NCBI GenBank assembly: GCA_029210465.1
Contig: JARGDL010000001.1
Coordinates: 1-64,000, forward strand
Source of the DNA: Stygiobacter electus
Lineage (GTDB): Bacteria; Bacteroidota; Ignavibacteria; Ignavibacteriales; Melioribacteraceae
DNA length: 64,000 bases
Direction: 5' to 3'
Positions within the stretch are counted from its first letter, which is position 1. Each line of letters opens with the position of its first letter. The notes below the pieces were generated by a model, which saw only the letters and a list, made by a program, of their open reading frames with translations, made no database searches and was not told the origin of the DNA. Below, piece by piece: positions 33,194-42,442 of this stretch. The translations under genes were made by a program, and so were the position numbers.

Positions 33194-35293
33194 TTATTTT
33201 AAAATGATCATCTTCTTCGTTTGAAAATAATATCCGGCCTGACCCCCGCTTTGCGGGATGGCTTTCAAAGTATAGAAATAAACTCCGCTGGTTAATTGAT
33301 AATTGCGAATTGAGAATTTAGAATTATAAATTCCAGGTTGTTGATATTCGTTTACAAGTGTTGCAACTTCTCTTCCAAGAATATCATAAATTTTTAAACT
33401 GACTTTGCTGAAAGCAGATAGCTGATAGCTAATAACTGTTTCTGGATTAAACGGATTCGGATAATTCTGACCGAGTGCAAATGTAGAAGGTAATTGTTCA
33501 ATATTATCCTCCACAGAAGAAATGATTGAACCATTGAAAAAGGAAATTCCAATTCCTGGGGTGTACATTTGACCTGCTGCAAGAACAACGCGTGATGCGT
33601 CTTTATTCATAAAAGCAAACTGTCCCCCAATATTATTATCCGGCAGTATGTATATTCGTGTTCCATCTAAAGTATAAATTTCATTGAAGAGAAGCAGATA
33701 TTTATCAGTGAAGTAACCTGCTTTTGTACCTTTACTGCGCCACAAAGGTTTTCCAGTTAGGGCATCAAAAATCCAGGTGCCTCCAAATGCAGCAGATGCA
33801 AGTAATTTACCATCAGCAGAAAAATCTAACCATTGTCCAATAACACCCTGGTCATAACTCCACACTTTTTCCCCATCGTTTGTACGTATAACCGTTACCT
33901 CTCCGCTTTTAACCATTGACGCAATTAAATTACCATCTGGAGAAATTTTTAATCCATAATGAAGAGGCCAAGAAGAAATATAAGACCGCCAAACTTCCGA
34001 ACCATCTGAGGTTTTTAACTTAACAAGCCAGGGGTCACTGCCTACGTATACATATTGATCATCACTCGAGAATTGACTATTTCGCACCTGACCTTTCAAA
34101 AATTTTCTCCATAAAAGTTGTCCATCACTAAGTCTGAGTAGATAAAAATCTCCTTCTCCGGTTCCAACAGAAACAAACTGTTTTGTGTTGGAGATTCTAA
34201 TTTCGTTACTGTTATGACCCATATAAATAGAACCGGTAGGAAAATTTTGAAGATCTAATTTCTTTTTCCATATCGGCGTGCCAGTCATTCCATCAAGAAG
34301 ACCTATTTCAGGTTGAGTAGGATGCTTTTGTGCATACGCTACAAATGCTCTATCTCCACTCATAGAAAGTCCCCACGAATCATATCCCATTGCATATTCC
34401 CAAACTTTCGTTCCGTCCACTTTGTAGAGAAAAAGTTTAGCAAGCGGTCGTAGATTCTCATTTTGCCAGATTTCCATTCCCTGTGTAAGCAGAACATACT
34501 GTTCATCTGAACTAACATCGCCCTGCCAAAAACCAAAATCTACATTAACAGTTTTTGTCTGCTGGAATTGAACCGTTACACTAGGTGCAGGCATTAGCTT
34601 CAGTTGATACGGGCCGGAATTGCCGGGTTCAATAAAAGCATAAGCATCGCTGTAACCTTGCTTACTTGCTTTTAGCATCCATTTTGAGTGAGTAGGGACA
34701 TTATACTGGAACGTTCCGTCATTTCTACTTCCATCGGGTAAACTAAAATCAGTACCGGTTTCAAGATTGAGCTGTGCATTTGCAATTCCAGCTCCGTTTT
34801 GATCAACAACTTTTCCAAATATCTGAAATGAACCGGTAATTTTTGTTTTATCAAGAACTTTTATCTGGTATGTGTTTGAGACTTTTAATGTATCGTTCGT
34901 GTTGCTACGATTTATAAATTTATATTCCACAGTACGCGTATGATCGCCAACAGGGAGTTGATTTAAATTACCAATGGCGGCATCTAAAATTACAGCAACC
35001 GATATTTCTTCCTGCGGGGCAAAATAAAGTGTCGGCGGTTGAGGAAAAGTTGGTGCCTCCTGGTTGGTATCAACAACTCTTGTCCTAAGATCTACAACAA
35101 GTTCAGCATTGCCGGTATTTTTAACCGTAAAGCGGTGTTTTAGAGCTACATCCAATGGAAGAATTGCAGATGGAGTTGTGCCAAAATCTATTTTCAAATC
35201 GCTCACTTTTTGTGCTGCTATTTTTGTATTGAGTATTAGCAAGCATACAAATAATCCATTAGTTATAACTTTAATGTATTTGTATCCTTTCAC
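33194..35293 (-). CDS. Secreted PQQ/WD-like beta-propeller with C-terminal sorting domain
   Basis: A 699-aa exported protein: signal peptide (VITNGLFVCLLILNTKIAAQ), an Ig-like region (about 25-145), a carboxypeptidase-regulatory-like segment (about 155-225), then a propeller of repeated blades (DGTKVWEYAMGYDSWG, DGQLLWRKFLKGQ, DGSEVWRSYISS, DGEKVWSYDQG). The C-terminus is a type IX/Por-like sorting domain with QNYPNPFNPETVISYQL. The extreme C-terminus contains an in-frame insert (IPQSGGQAG) encoded by a CCCGCTTTGCGGG palindrome at 33245-33257. Base composition is less AT-rich than its neighbours, suggesting separate acquisition. Confidence 0.82.
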   Translation of the reverse strand: MKGYKYIKVITNGLFVCLLILNTKIAAQKVSDLKIDFGTTPSAILPLDVALKHRFTVKNTGNAELVVDLRTRVVDTNQEAPTFPQPPTLYFAPQEEISVAVILDAAIGNLNQLPVGDHTRTVEYKFINRSNTNDTLKVSNTYQIKVLDKTKITGSFQIFGKVVDQNGAGIANAQLNLETGTDFSLPDGSRNDGTFQYNVPTHSKWMLKASKQGYSDAYAFIEPGNSGPYQLKLMPAPSVTVQFQQTKTVNVDFGFWQGDVSSDEQYVLLTQGMEIWQNENLRPLAKLFLYKVDGTKVWEYAMGYDSWGLSMSGDRAFVAYAQKHPTQPEIGLLDGMTGTPIWKKKLDLQNFPTGSIYMGHNSNEIRISNTKQFVSVGTGEGDFYLLRLSDGQLLWRKFLKGQVRNSQFSSDDQYVYVGSDPWLVKLKTSDGSEVWRSYISSWPLHYGLKISPDGNLIASMVKSGEVTVIRTNDGEKVWSYDQGVIGQWLDFSADGKLLASAAFGGTWIFDALTGKPLWRSKGTKAGYFTDKYLLLFNEIYTLDGTRIYILPDNNIGGQFAFMNKDASRVVLAAGQMYTPGIGISFFNGSIISSVEDNIEQLPSTFALGQNYPNPFNPETVISYQLSAFSKVSLKIYDILGREVATLVNEYQQPGIYNSKFSIRNYQLTSGVYFYTLKAIPQSGGQAGYYFQTKKMIILK

Positions 35294-35589
35294 AGTTGCC
35301 TCCCAAAAAATATTAATTTATAATACAACTTATTATCGTAATTACTAAAAATAAATTTAATTTTTTTTACACAGCACATGTATAAGTAACTCCTCGCCTT
35401 ACTCATTTGATTGAATGGATTAAGTAACATAAATCAAATTACATTAAAAGCAATACGAGAGAGAGATACTATTTGAATAAAGCACATTTTTTAATAACGT
35501 GGGCATTTATTTAATGGGAAAAGTGGAGGGGATTTAATTAGTGATTAGTGGATAACTAAATTCGAATCACACATTACTAATTTGTTTTG
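35294..35589. other. Gene-free intergenic region
   Basis: This 296-bp AT-rich gap separates the beta-propeller gene from tRNA-Val. I see no gene, no strong hairpin and no clear repeat in it. It should contain the promoter of the beta-propeller gene near 35294-35360. Confidence 0.5.
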
Positions 35590-35664
35590 TGGGAGCTGAA
35601 GGATTCGAACCTACGACCCTCTGCTTGTAAGGCAGATGCTCTGAACCAACTGAGCTAAGCTCCC
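35590..35664 (-). tRNA. tRNA-Val(TAC)
   Basis: Cloverleaf on the minus strand: acceptor GGGAGCT with AGCTCCC, anticodon stem TCTGC/GCAGA, loop CTTACAA giving anticodon TAC, discriminator A. Its 3' third is the source-like sequence of the chimeric tRNA at 32848. Confidence 0.9.
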
Positions 35665-35760
35665 AAATATTATTTCAATTCAATAAAGAACTTAAAAATT
35701 TGCGTGTCAATTATAGAGTATTTGATTTTAATTTTCAACTTTTATAAAAAAATTTTTTTG

Positions 35761-35833
35761 AGCGGGTGACGGGATTCGAACCCGCGACTATCAGCTTGGG
35801 AAGCTGGCACTCTACCATCTGAGTTACACCCGC
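35761..35833 (-). tRNA. tRNA-Gly(CCC)
   Basis: Cloverleaf on the minus strand: acceptor GCGGGTG with CACCCGC, anticodon loop TTCCCAA giving anticodon CCC, discriminator T as usual for Gly. It lies 60 bp from the divergent M50 gene and is parental-like to the chimeric tRNA. Confidence 0.9.
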
Positions 35834-35893
35834 ATATTGCAAATCTAATTTTGTTTATTATCTTTTGCAAGTACTTATTTTACTTTTTAATTC

Positions 35894-36562
35894 ATGAATA
35901 AAATTAATTTTACACCCAAATTTGAATTAATATTAATTTCTGTTCTAACATTTTTTTCATTTGTTCTTTGGGATTCATTTTTAATCTATCCTATAAAAAT
36001 GTTTTCAGTAATGATCCATGAAACTTTTCATGCTTTCACTACTCTTCTTACTGGCGGTAAAATTTCGTCTATCAATATTGATTTAAATTTAGGTGGCAAA
36101 ATTGAAACAGAATTCGGAAGCTCTATTTTGATTTCACTTTCGGGTTATTTTGGTAGTTTATTTGTTGGATTATTATTCTTCAAACTTTCTCAAAATGAAA
36201 AGTTATTTCGTTTCTTTATATACTCTTTATCAATTATGATTTTAATTGTACTGGCAAATTCTAATCCTAATGCTGATTATATTTTTATTTCATTATTAAT
36301 AATTTCCTTTTTGATATTCATTGCTGTTTTTATAAACAATAATTATTTCCAATTCTTAATTCGCTTCTTAGGTTTGGTTTCGATGATATATGTTTTAATT
36401 GATTTAAAAAATGATTTGCTAAATGATTTTTATGTAAGTGATGCTAAAATTTTATCAGATATAATTAATGTTAATTCATTTTTGATTGCATTGGTTTGGA
36501 TTTTTGTAACCTCTGCTTTGATTTTTGTTACAGTTAAAAATTTTTATTTCAGAAATGATTAA
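35894..36562 (+). CDS. M50-like membrane metalloprotease
   Basis: A 222-aa membrane protein with about six hydrophobic segments. The zinc motif HExxH appears as HETFH (residues 40-44), followed by the family-like TTLLTGGKISSINIDLNLGGKIET. This resembles the M50B peptidase-like group of small integral-membrane proteases. A second metal ligand is not obvious, so activity is uncertain. The 3' end overlaps the convergent MFS gene by 4 bp. A truncated paralogue lies at 33019. Confidence 0.7.
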   Translation: MNKINFTPKFELILISVLTFFSFVLWDSFLIYPIKMFSVMIHETFHAFTTLLTGGKISSINIDLNLGGKIETEFGSSILISLSGYFGSLFVGLLFFKLSQNEKLFRFFIYSLSIMILIVLANSNPNADYIFISLLIISFLIFIAVFINNNYFQFLIRFLGLVSMIYVLIDLKNDLLNDFYVSDAKILSDIINVNSFLIALVWIFVTSALIFVTVKNFYFRND

Positions 36563-37860
36563 TTGTCTTTTACATAAGTTAAAATAAATAAGCCAATAAA
36601 AAAGAAAATATTAATTGTTAAAATTGCCAACCTTTGATCACCACTTATAAAACTAACATAACCGAAAACTAATGGACCAAGTATTGCCGAGCTTTTTCCA
36701 AAGAAAGAATAAAAGCCAAAAAATTCTGTCTTCTTATCAAATGGTGTAAGTTTAGACATTAAACTACGACTCGTTGATTGCGTTGCCCCCATTACACTTC
36801 CTGCCAATAAACCAACAAAGTAAAATGAGTAATTTCCAAACTGTTCAATTGTTATATTAAAATAATTACTCACTCGAATTACAACAGAAGAATTTTTATC
36901 ACTTGTTACAAATGCAATTAATATTGTAAATATCCAAATTATAAGTGATGATATTAGTGATTTCTTTTGGCCAAATGAATCTGCAATAAAGCCAAACAAT
37001 AATGAACCTAATATTGCTGTTGACTGGACAATAAGAAAAAATACTATTAACTGCCCTAACGAAAAATTCAATGTTGTCGTAGCATAATTTCCTGAAAAAA
37101 ATATTACAGTATTTACACCTTCAATGTAAAAGAAAAATGAGATCAAAAATAAAGTAAGATTTTTATATTTCTTAAGATTTGTTACTGTATTAAATACTCT
37201 GAAAAATCCTATTCTTAGAAATGATTCTTTTTTCTCAATATTATTTTTGTTTTCTTTTAGAAATAAAAATAAAGGCAAAGAAAAGATTAAAAACACTAAA
37301 GCGCTTATTGGAAAACTTTCTTTGATTAAATTATTTGTTATAAATGGATAAACAATTGCAAGAGTTGTTAAAGATCCTAAATAACCCATTGCAAAACCAT
37401 AACCGCTTACTCTACCATAATTTTTAGGTGCGGTTAATTCTGGTAAAAATGAATCGTAAAAAACTAAACCGGCTTCAAAACCAACATTTGCAATAATAAA
37501 TAATAATAACCCAAGAAATACATCACCTTTATTAACAAAATAAAGTAATGATGTTGAAATTATACAAGCTAAAGTGAAAACAAGTAAAAATCTTTTTTTG
37601 CCAGCGGAATAATCTGCAATTGCACCAAGTATAGGTGAAATTAATGCAGTAATAAACATTGAAACAGAAGTTCCAATTGACCAATAGAAATCGCCAATTG
37701 GTTGCCTTGACAAAACTGTTTGTTTGAAATAAACAGCATAAAGAAAAGTTACAACTACAATTGAATAAGATGTGTTAGCAAAATCAAAAAGTGACCAAAT
37801 GAAGACACGAACTTTTTCGTTGTCTTTATTCATCAGATGTTCTTTTTGATTGCGATTCAT
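36559..37860 (-). CDS. MFS transporter, UMF1/Atg22-like
   Basis: A membrane carrier of about 430 aa with twelve predicted helices. Family markers are the N-terminal WSLFDFANTSYSIVVVTFLYAVYF, GAIADYSAGKKRFLL in the loop between helices 2 and 3, and MGATQSTSRSLMSKLTP in the second half, all typical of the UMF1 (Atg22-like) group. The substrate is unknown. Starts at 37860 and 37833 are both possible; the latter gives an 8-bp overlap with nusB, and the longer form overlaps by 35 bp. Likely co-transcribed with nusB. Confidence 0.82.
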   Translation of the reverse strand: MNRNQKEHLMNKDNEKVRVFIWSLFDFANTSYSIVVVTFLYAVYFKQTVLSRQPIGDFYWSIGTSVSMFITALISPILGAIADYSAGKKRFLLVFTLACIISTSLLYFVNKGDVFLGLLLFIIANVGFEAGLVFYDSFLPELTAPKNYGRVSGYGFAMGYLGSLTTLAIVYPFITNNLIKESFPISALVFLIFSLPLFLFLKENKNNIEKKESFLRIGFFRVFNTVTNLKKYKNLTLFLISFFFYIEGVNTVIFFSGNYATTTLNFSLGQLIVFFLIVQSTAILGSLLFGFIADSFGQKKSLISSLIIWIFTILIAFVTSDKNSSVVIRVSNYFNITIEQFGNYSFYFVGLLAGSVMGATQSTSRSLMSKLTPFDKKTEFFGFYSFFGKSSAILGPLVFGYVSFISGDQRLAILTINIFFFIGLFILTYVKDN

Positions 37861-38302
37861 CAATTAAACCACGGCCAACTTTTTTCAACTTCCCTTCTTT
37901 TTTCAAGTCGGATAAATATGCATCAAGAATACCATTAATAAATTTTCCACTATTGGAAGTTGAATATTCTTTGGCTATTTCAATTGCCTCGTTTATAGAA
38001 ACTTTTGGTGGTATATCTGGGAAAAAACTTATTTCTGCCATTCCCATCATTAAAAGTATCTTATCAATTAATGCAATTCTATCAATTTCCCAATTCGATA
38101 CTCTTTTTTGAATTTCTCCATCAAACAACTTTTTGTTTGCCGCAACTTTATTTACTAACTCTTTTGCAAATTCAATATCCGAACTATTTTGAATATCTGA
38201 TAAAATGCCATCAGTCAAAAAAGTTAATCCTTCTTCATTAATTTCGTAAGCATATAAAATTTGTAATACTTTTTCTCTTATTATTCTTCTGTTTGTTTTC
38301 AT
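37826..38302 (-). CDS. nusB: Transcription antitermination factor NusB
   Basis: A 158-aa all-helical protein that binds boxA with NusE (S10) during rRNA transcription. The N-terminus (NRRIIREKVLQILYAYEIN) and the conserved C-terminal helix (SINEAIEIAKEYSTSNSGKFINGILD) are typical. Length is normal. It precedes the MFS gene with overlapping reading frames. Confidence 0.92.
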   Translation of the reverse strand: MKTNRRIIREKVLQILYAYEINEEGLTFLTDGILSDIQNSSDIEFAKELVNKVAANKKLFDGEIQKRVSNWEIDRIALIDKILLMMGMAEISFFPDIPPKVSINEAIEIAKEYSTSNSGKFINGILDAYLSDLKKEGKLKKVGRGLIDESQSKRTSDE

Positions 38303-38353
38303 ATATGTTAAAAATTTTATTGTAAATGTATAAGAACAATTATTAAAAACAAA

Positions 38354-39373
38354 TTAAATTGCAAAAAGCCAAAACATTAATAGCGCAATACTTTCCCTTG
38401 TTCTGTAATAAATTGTTTTTTCAAATGATAATGCATAATCAGATGAAACACCTTCTACTTTTAGATTAAAGAATTGAGCCATTTGTTTTATTCTAGATAA
38501 ATGAAACCCATCTGAAACAATTAATATTTCTTTATCAGCAAAATTATTTTTCAAATATTTAATTTGTTCTGAAGTTGTTGATGTTGTTTTCTCAACAATC
38601 AAATCTTTTTTATTTACTCCTAAATTGATTAAATATCTTTCCGCGGTTTCTGCTTCTGTAATTTCACCTGGAGCGTTTCCTCCTGTTAAGATTATTTTTT
38701 TAAAATATTTTTTTCTAAATAGCCCTAAAGTTTTTCGTATTCGTGCTTCGAAAATCGGACTTGGTTTGTTTTTACTCCATACTGCTGCACCTGGAATGCA
38801 GCCATAATCATATTGCTTTTTTGATAAATTTTCTACTGAATAAATACTAACATTCCATACATAAAATAAAGTAAATACAATTAATATTGTTAATGACAAA
38901 ACTGTTCTAATTAAAATTCTCAATCCGTAAAGCTTGTCCTGTTCGAAAAAAAATCCAACAATATAATTGAAAAGATAAACTTGTAATGTAATTGCAAATG
39001 AAAATAGAAATCCTGTTAAAAATTTTTGAATCGGGACATTAAATAAATGTGTGGTTAGTTTAACAATGTGAAACTTATCTATAAAAATAATTAGCACTAA
39101 AGCTATATATGATAAAACCATTAGAATTAACGCAATAACCTTTTTTGACTGCTGAATATCTTTTTTTGAAAATTTTAATATTATACTTGATATTAATATT
39201 GCAATTGAAATAATAAAATTTAGAATATTACCGATGTAATTTAATTTGAAATTTTTAAATGAAATACCGTTAGATTCATATTTGATGTAAACCAATACAC
39301 ACATGAAAACAAGTGATAATACACCAATAGGAATGAATGAAATCCTATTACGATATTTCTTTTTTAACAACAT
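38354..39373 (-). CDS. DUF218 (YdcF/ElyC-like) membrane protein
   Basis: A 339-aa protein. Four to five membrane helices in the first 170 residues are followed by a DUF218 Rossmann-like domain (IPGAAVWSKNKPSPIFEARI, KKIILTGGNAPGEITEAETAERYL, VEKTTSTTSEQIKYLK). ElyC and SanA relatives act in envelope polysaccharide metabolism or vancomycin tolerance. The start overlaps the ABC ATPase stop (TAATG), so the two are coupled. The specific role is unknown. Confidence 0.8.
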   Translation of the reverse strand: MLLKKKYRNRISFIPIGVLSLVFMCVLVYIKYESNGISFKNFKLNYIGNILNFIISIAILISSIILKFSKKDIQQSKKVIALILMVLSYIALVLIIFIDKFHIVKLTTHLFNVPIQKFLTGFLFSFAITLQVYLFNYIVGFFFEQDKLYGLRILIRTVLSLTILIVFTLFYVWNVSIYSVENLSKKQYDYGCIPGAAVWSKNKPSPIFEARIRKTLGLFRKKYFKKIILTGGNAPGEITEAETAERYLINLGVNKKDLIVEKTTSTTSEQIKYLKNNFADKEILIVSDGFHLSRIKQMAQFFNLKVEGVSSDYALSFEKTIYYRTRESIALLMFWLFAI

Positions 39374-40170
39374 TAGATATTTGGATTAATTACAATGTTA
39401 AATTTATCATCAGTATTATTAATTATTTCCGCATCAACATTAAAATATTTTTTTATGTTTTCTTTGTTTAATAAAACACTTTTATCACCATCTAATTTTA
39501 TCATGCCATCTTTCAACAAAACAATCCTTCTGGAAAAGTTAGCAACAAGATTCAGATCATGCGAAACAGTAATTATAGTTTTATTATCCTTAGAATTAAG
39601 TTCAATTAGTTTATTAAAAATTAAAATTTGATGTTCTAAGTCAAGATGCGAAGTCGGTTCATCAAGCAAAATTATTTTTGATTGTTGTGCGATGGCACGA
39701 GCTATAAAAACTCTTTGTGCTTCTCCACCAGATAATTCCTTAATACCTTTTTTTGCCAAATGATATACCTGCATTTCATTTAATGCACTTTTAACAATTT
39801 CTTTATCTTCACTTGTTTCAAATCCCATCAAACTTAGATTATGAAATCTTCCCATCATGACAATTTCGTAAACAGAATAAGGGAAAACTGAATAATTAGT
39901 CTGCGGCACATAAGAAATATATTTTGCTAATTCCTTTTGAGATATTTTATTTAATGATTTATCGAAGACTTTTATTTCACCTTTTTGAGGTTTTAATAAT
40001 CTGGTAATAATTTTTAATAAGGTAGATTTGCCACATCCATTCGGACCAATTAAACTTATAAAATCCGCATCGTAGATTTTTAATTCATTAATTTTTAAGG
40101 TGAATGGGTTTTCATCACTAAGAGGATAGGTAAAGAATAAATCATCTATTGAAATATTTACTAAGCTCAT
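39373..40170 (-). CDS. ABC transporter ATPase, FecE/BtuD type
   Basis: A 265-aa ATPase of the iron-siderophore/cobalamin/zinc import family. Motifs: Walker A GPNGCGKST (about 42), signature ELSGGEAQRVFIARA, Walker B IILLDEPTSHLD, and TVSHDLN. The matching permease and binding protein are not adjacent. It overlaps the VanZ-like gene by 4 bp and the DUF218 gene by 1 bp. Confidence 0.85.
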   Translation of the reverse strand: MSLVNISIDDLFFTYPLSDENPFTLKINELKIYDADFISLIGPNGCGKSTLLKIITRLLKPQKGEIKVFDKSLNKISQKELAKYISYVPQTNYSVFPYSVYEIVMMGRFHNLSLMGFETSEDKEIVKSALNEMQVYHLAKKGIKELSGGEAQRVFIARAIAQQSKIILLDEPTSHLDLEHQILIFNKLIELNSKDNKTIITVSHDLNLVANFSRRIVLLKDGMIKLDGDKSVLLNKENIKKYFNVDAEIINNTDDKFNIVINPNI

Positions 40171-40604
40171 TGACTTTCAGCCAATTGTGATAAACCAGCT
40201 TTAATAATTTTATTAGAAATTATTATTCCAAATAAACCACCAATCACATCAGCAGACCAATCATAAAAGTCAGCAACTCTTCCAGGTATTAAAATTTGAT
40301 GCAGTTCATCTATTGCCGCATAAAATGATAAAATAATAATTGAAGAAATTATTAATCTTTTTTTTAGTAATAAATTTTTGTCTTGAAAATGTAAAGTAAA
40401 TAGTATAAAAATTGCTAAAATAAAATAAGCTAAAAAATGTTCTAACTTATCTTGCAATTTGAAAAGATTTGGTAATTCAATAGTTGGAAGAGAAGTAGCA
40501 ATGAAAATAATCAACCAATAAATTGTTAATGGTAAATAAACAAAAAGAACTTTATTTTGTTTTAAATAGTTATACAAACGAATCAACAAGAAATTTAATT
40601 GCAT
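40167..40604 (-). CDS. VanZ-like membrane protein
   Basis: A 145-aa protein with four membrane helices and the VanZ family ending DELHQILIPGRVADFYDWSADVIGGLFGI. VanZ from glycopeptide-resistance clusters gives low-level teicoplanin resistance; most chromosomal homologues have no known role. It overlaps nnr by 35 bp and the ATPase gene by 4 bp. Confidence 0.82.
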   Translation of the reverse strand: MQLNFLLIRLYNYLKQNKVLFVYLPLTIYWLIIFIATSLPTIELPNLFKLQDKLEHFLAYFILAIFILFTLHFQDKNLLLKKRLIISSIIILSFYAAIDELHQILIPGRVADFYDWSADVIGGLFGIIISNKIIKAGLSQLAESQ

Positions 40605-42129
40605 TTGGAAATTCTTCTATAATATTTTGTGGAATAATTCCATATTCTGTTTTTTTGGGTATAAGTAAATCTGCCGCTAAGCTATGCAAATAAACTGCAG
40701 AAATTAAACTATTTTCAATTTCTTTTGATTGTGCAACAAAACTTGCTATAACTCCAGTTAAAACATCACCAGTCCCAAATTTTGCCATCCCTACATTTCC
40801 GCTTGAATTAATAAAAACTTCACCCATTGGATTAAAAATAATTGTTGGTGCACCTTTCAAAACTAAATAACAATTATTTTCAACTGAAAAAGTTCTTCCA
40901 ATATTTAATAAGTTGTTTTCTAATTCATCAATTGAAATTGAAATTAAATCTGCAAATTCTTTATGATGAGGAGTTAAAATTTTATTTGACAAGTCAAAGT
41001 TTTTATAACATTTATTAATTGCAAATAAAGCATCGGCATCAATAACAATTTTTTTGTTTTTATTTTCTTCGAGTAATTTATGTATAAATTGTATTGTCCC
41101 ATTTTCTCTACCTAAACCAGGACCAATTGCAATTGAATCTGCCCAATCAATTTTTTCTTTTAGCTCATCATAATTTTCAAGATTAACAAATTCTTTTGTT
41201 TGATCTTCATAAGCAATTAAAACTGGTGATTCTAATTTTTCCAATGCAATATTTTTTATTGATTTAGGGAAAGCTAAAAAGCAAGCACCGGCACCACTTC
41301 TTAAAACAGCATTTGCAGTTAAACATGCCGCACCAACATATTTACCGCTTCCTGCAACTACTAAAACTTTTCCATTCGAATATTTATGAGCAGAAATATT
41401 TTTTTCAGGCAATCCATAAAAAGCATCCTCCGGTTCAATTAAATAATCATTTGTTTGAATTGTTTCATAATATAAATCACCAATTCCAATAGAACCTTTT
41501 ACAATTTTGCCACAATGAGAATAACCTTTGCCATAAAACAAGCCAGTTTTAAATTCTGAAAGAGTTACTGTCAAATCTGCTTTATAAATTGTTTCACCAG
41601 TAGCAGTTTCAACATTTAATCCAGTTGGAATATCAACTGAAATTTTATACGCTTCTAATTTATTTAAATAATTAACAATCGATTGAAGTTCATTTGATAA
41701 ACTTCCTTTTGAACCAGTGCCCAGAATTGCATCAACGATTAAATCACAATCTGAAAGTAGCGCAAGTGAATCAATTGATTGATAGATAATCATTTTAGAA
41801 TTTGGGTAAGAATCAATTAATTTTTTTGTTATAATAAAATTAGTTAATGCATCACCTTTTAATTCATTTTCATTTGCTAAAGAAATAATTGTAACATCAA
41901 ATTCATTTATTAAGAAATGGCGTGCTAATGTAAAACCGTCACCGCCATTGTTTCCCTTACCGCAAATTATACCGACATTATAAAATTCATTTTCACTAAA
42001 ATTCTCAATAATAGCTTCATAAATACTACGAGCAGCATTTTCCATCAATACAATACTTGGCATTTGCAAAATATTTATTGCAAAGTTATCAGCTTCTCTT
42101 ACATCTTTTGAAGAAAATAATGGAATCAT
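40570..42129 (-). CDS. nnr: Bifunctional NAD(P)H-hydrate repair enzyme
   Basis: A 519-aa fusion of NAD(P)HX epimerase (residues about 1-215, with GIICGKGNNGGDGFTLARHF) and ADP/ATP-dependent NAD(P)HX dehydratase (about 235-510, with AGSGKYVGAA, IGPGLGRENG and NVGMAKFGTGDVLTGVIASF). It repairs hydrated NADH and NADPH in the cytoplasm. It is full length and the domain order is standard. It heads a run with the vanZ-like, ABC ATPase and DUF218 genes. Confidence 0.93.
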   Translation of the reverse strand: MIPLFSSKDVREADNFAINILQMPSIVLMENAARSIYEAIIENFSENEFYNVGIICGKGNNGGDGFTLARHFLINEFDVTIISLANENELKGDALTNFIITKKLIDSYPNSKMIIYQSIDSLALLSDCDLIVDAILGTGSKGSLSNELQSIVNYLNKLEAYKISVDIPTGLNVETATGETIYKADLTVTLSEFKTGLFYGKGYSHCGKIVKGSIGIGDLYYETIQTNDYLIEPEDAFYGLPEKNISAHKYSNGKVLVVAGSGKYVGAACLTANAVLRSGAGACFLAFPKSIKNIALEKLESPVLIAYEDQTKEFVNLENYDELKEKIDWADSIAIGPGLGRENGTIQFIHKLLEENKNKKIVIDADALFAINKCYKNFDLSNKILTPHHKEFADLISISIDELENNLLNIGRTFSVENNCYLVLKGAPTIIFNPMGEVFINSSGNVGMAKFGTGDVLTGVIASFVAQSKEIENSLISAVYLHSLAADLLIPKKTEYGIIPQNIIEEFPNAIKFLVDSFV

Positions 42130-42365
42130 ATTTTGATTTTTCTTTTTCGTAAAAATAAGGAAATTAAATTAATGAATAGTGTAAAATGAATAATCTACCT
42201 ATCGATAGACAGGTGTAAAATTTGCCAATTGGTAAAATATACATTGTATTCAAAGCATTATCAATTTGGAATTTGCAATTATAATTGTTATTTCTTAACT
42301 CAATGATTAATATTTAGAAGGAAAAATCAAGAGAATAGATATAACTAAGTTGAATACTAAATTTG
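42130..42365. other. Intergenic region with dispersed repeat fragments
   Basis: No gene is visible. The stretch contains CTATCGATAG (42199-42208) embedded in CTACCTATCGATAGACAGGT, which resembles the palindromes in the CRISPR repeats and the CGGTAGACAGG at the window's left edge. It also has several AATTATAATTGC-type strings shared with other gaps. Confidence 0.5.
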
Positions 42366-42438
42366 CTGCCCCATCAGGGATCGAACCTGAAGTCTTCTGA
42401 TCCAGAGTCAGACGTGTTGCCAATTACACCATGGGGCA
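42366..42438 (-). tRNA. tRNA-Gln(CTG)
   Basis: Cloverleaf on the minus strand: acceptor TGCCCCA with TGGGGCA, anticodon stem TCTGA/TCAGA, loop CTCTGGA giving anticodon CTG, discriminator G as usual for Gln. It lies 4 bp from the end of the 12-repeat lipoprotein gene and may be transcribed with it. Confidence 0.9.
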
Positions 42439-42442
42439 TTTT

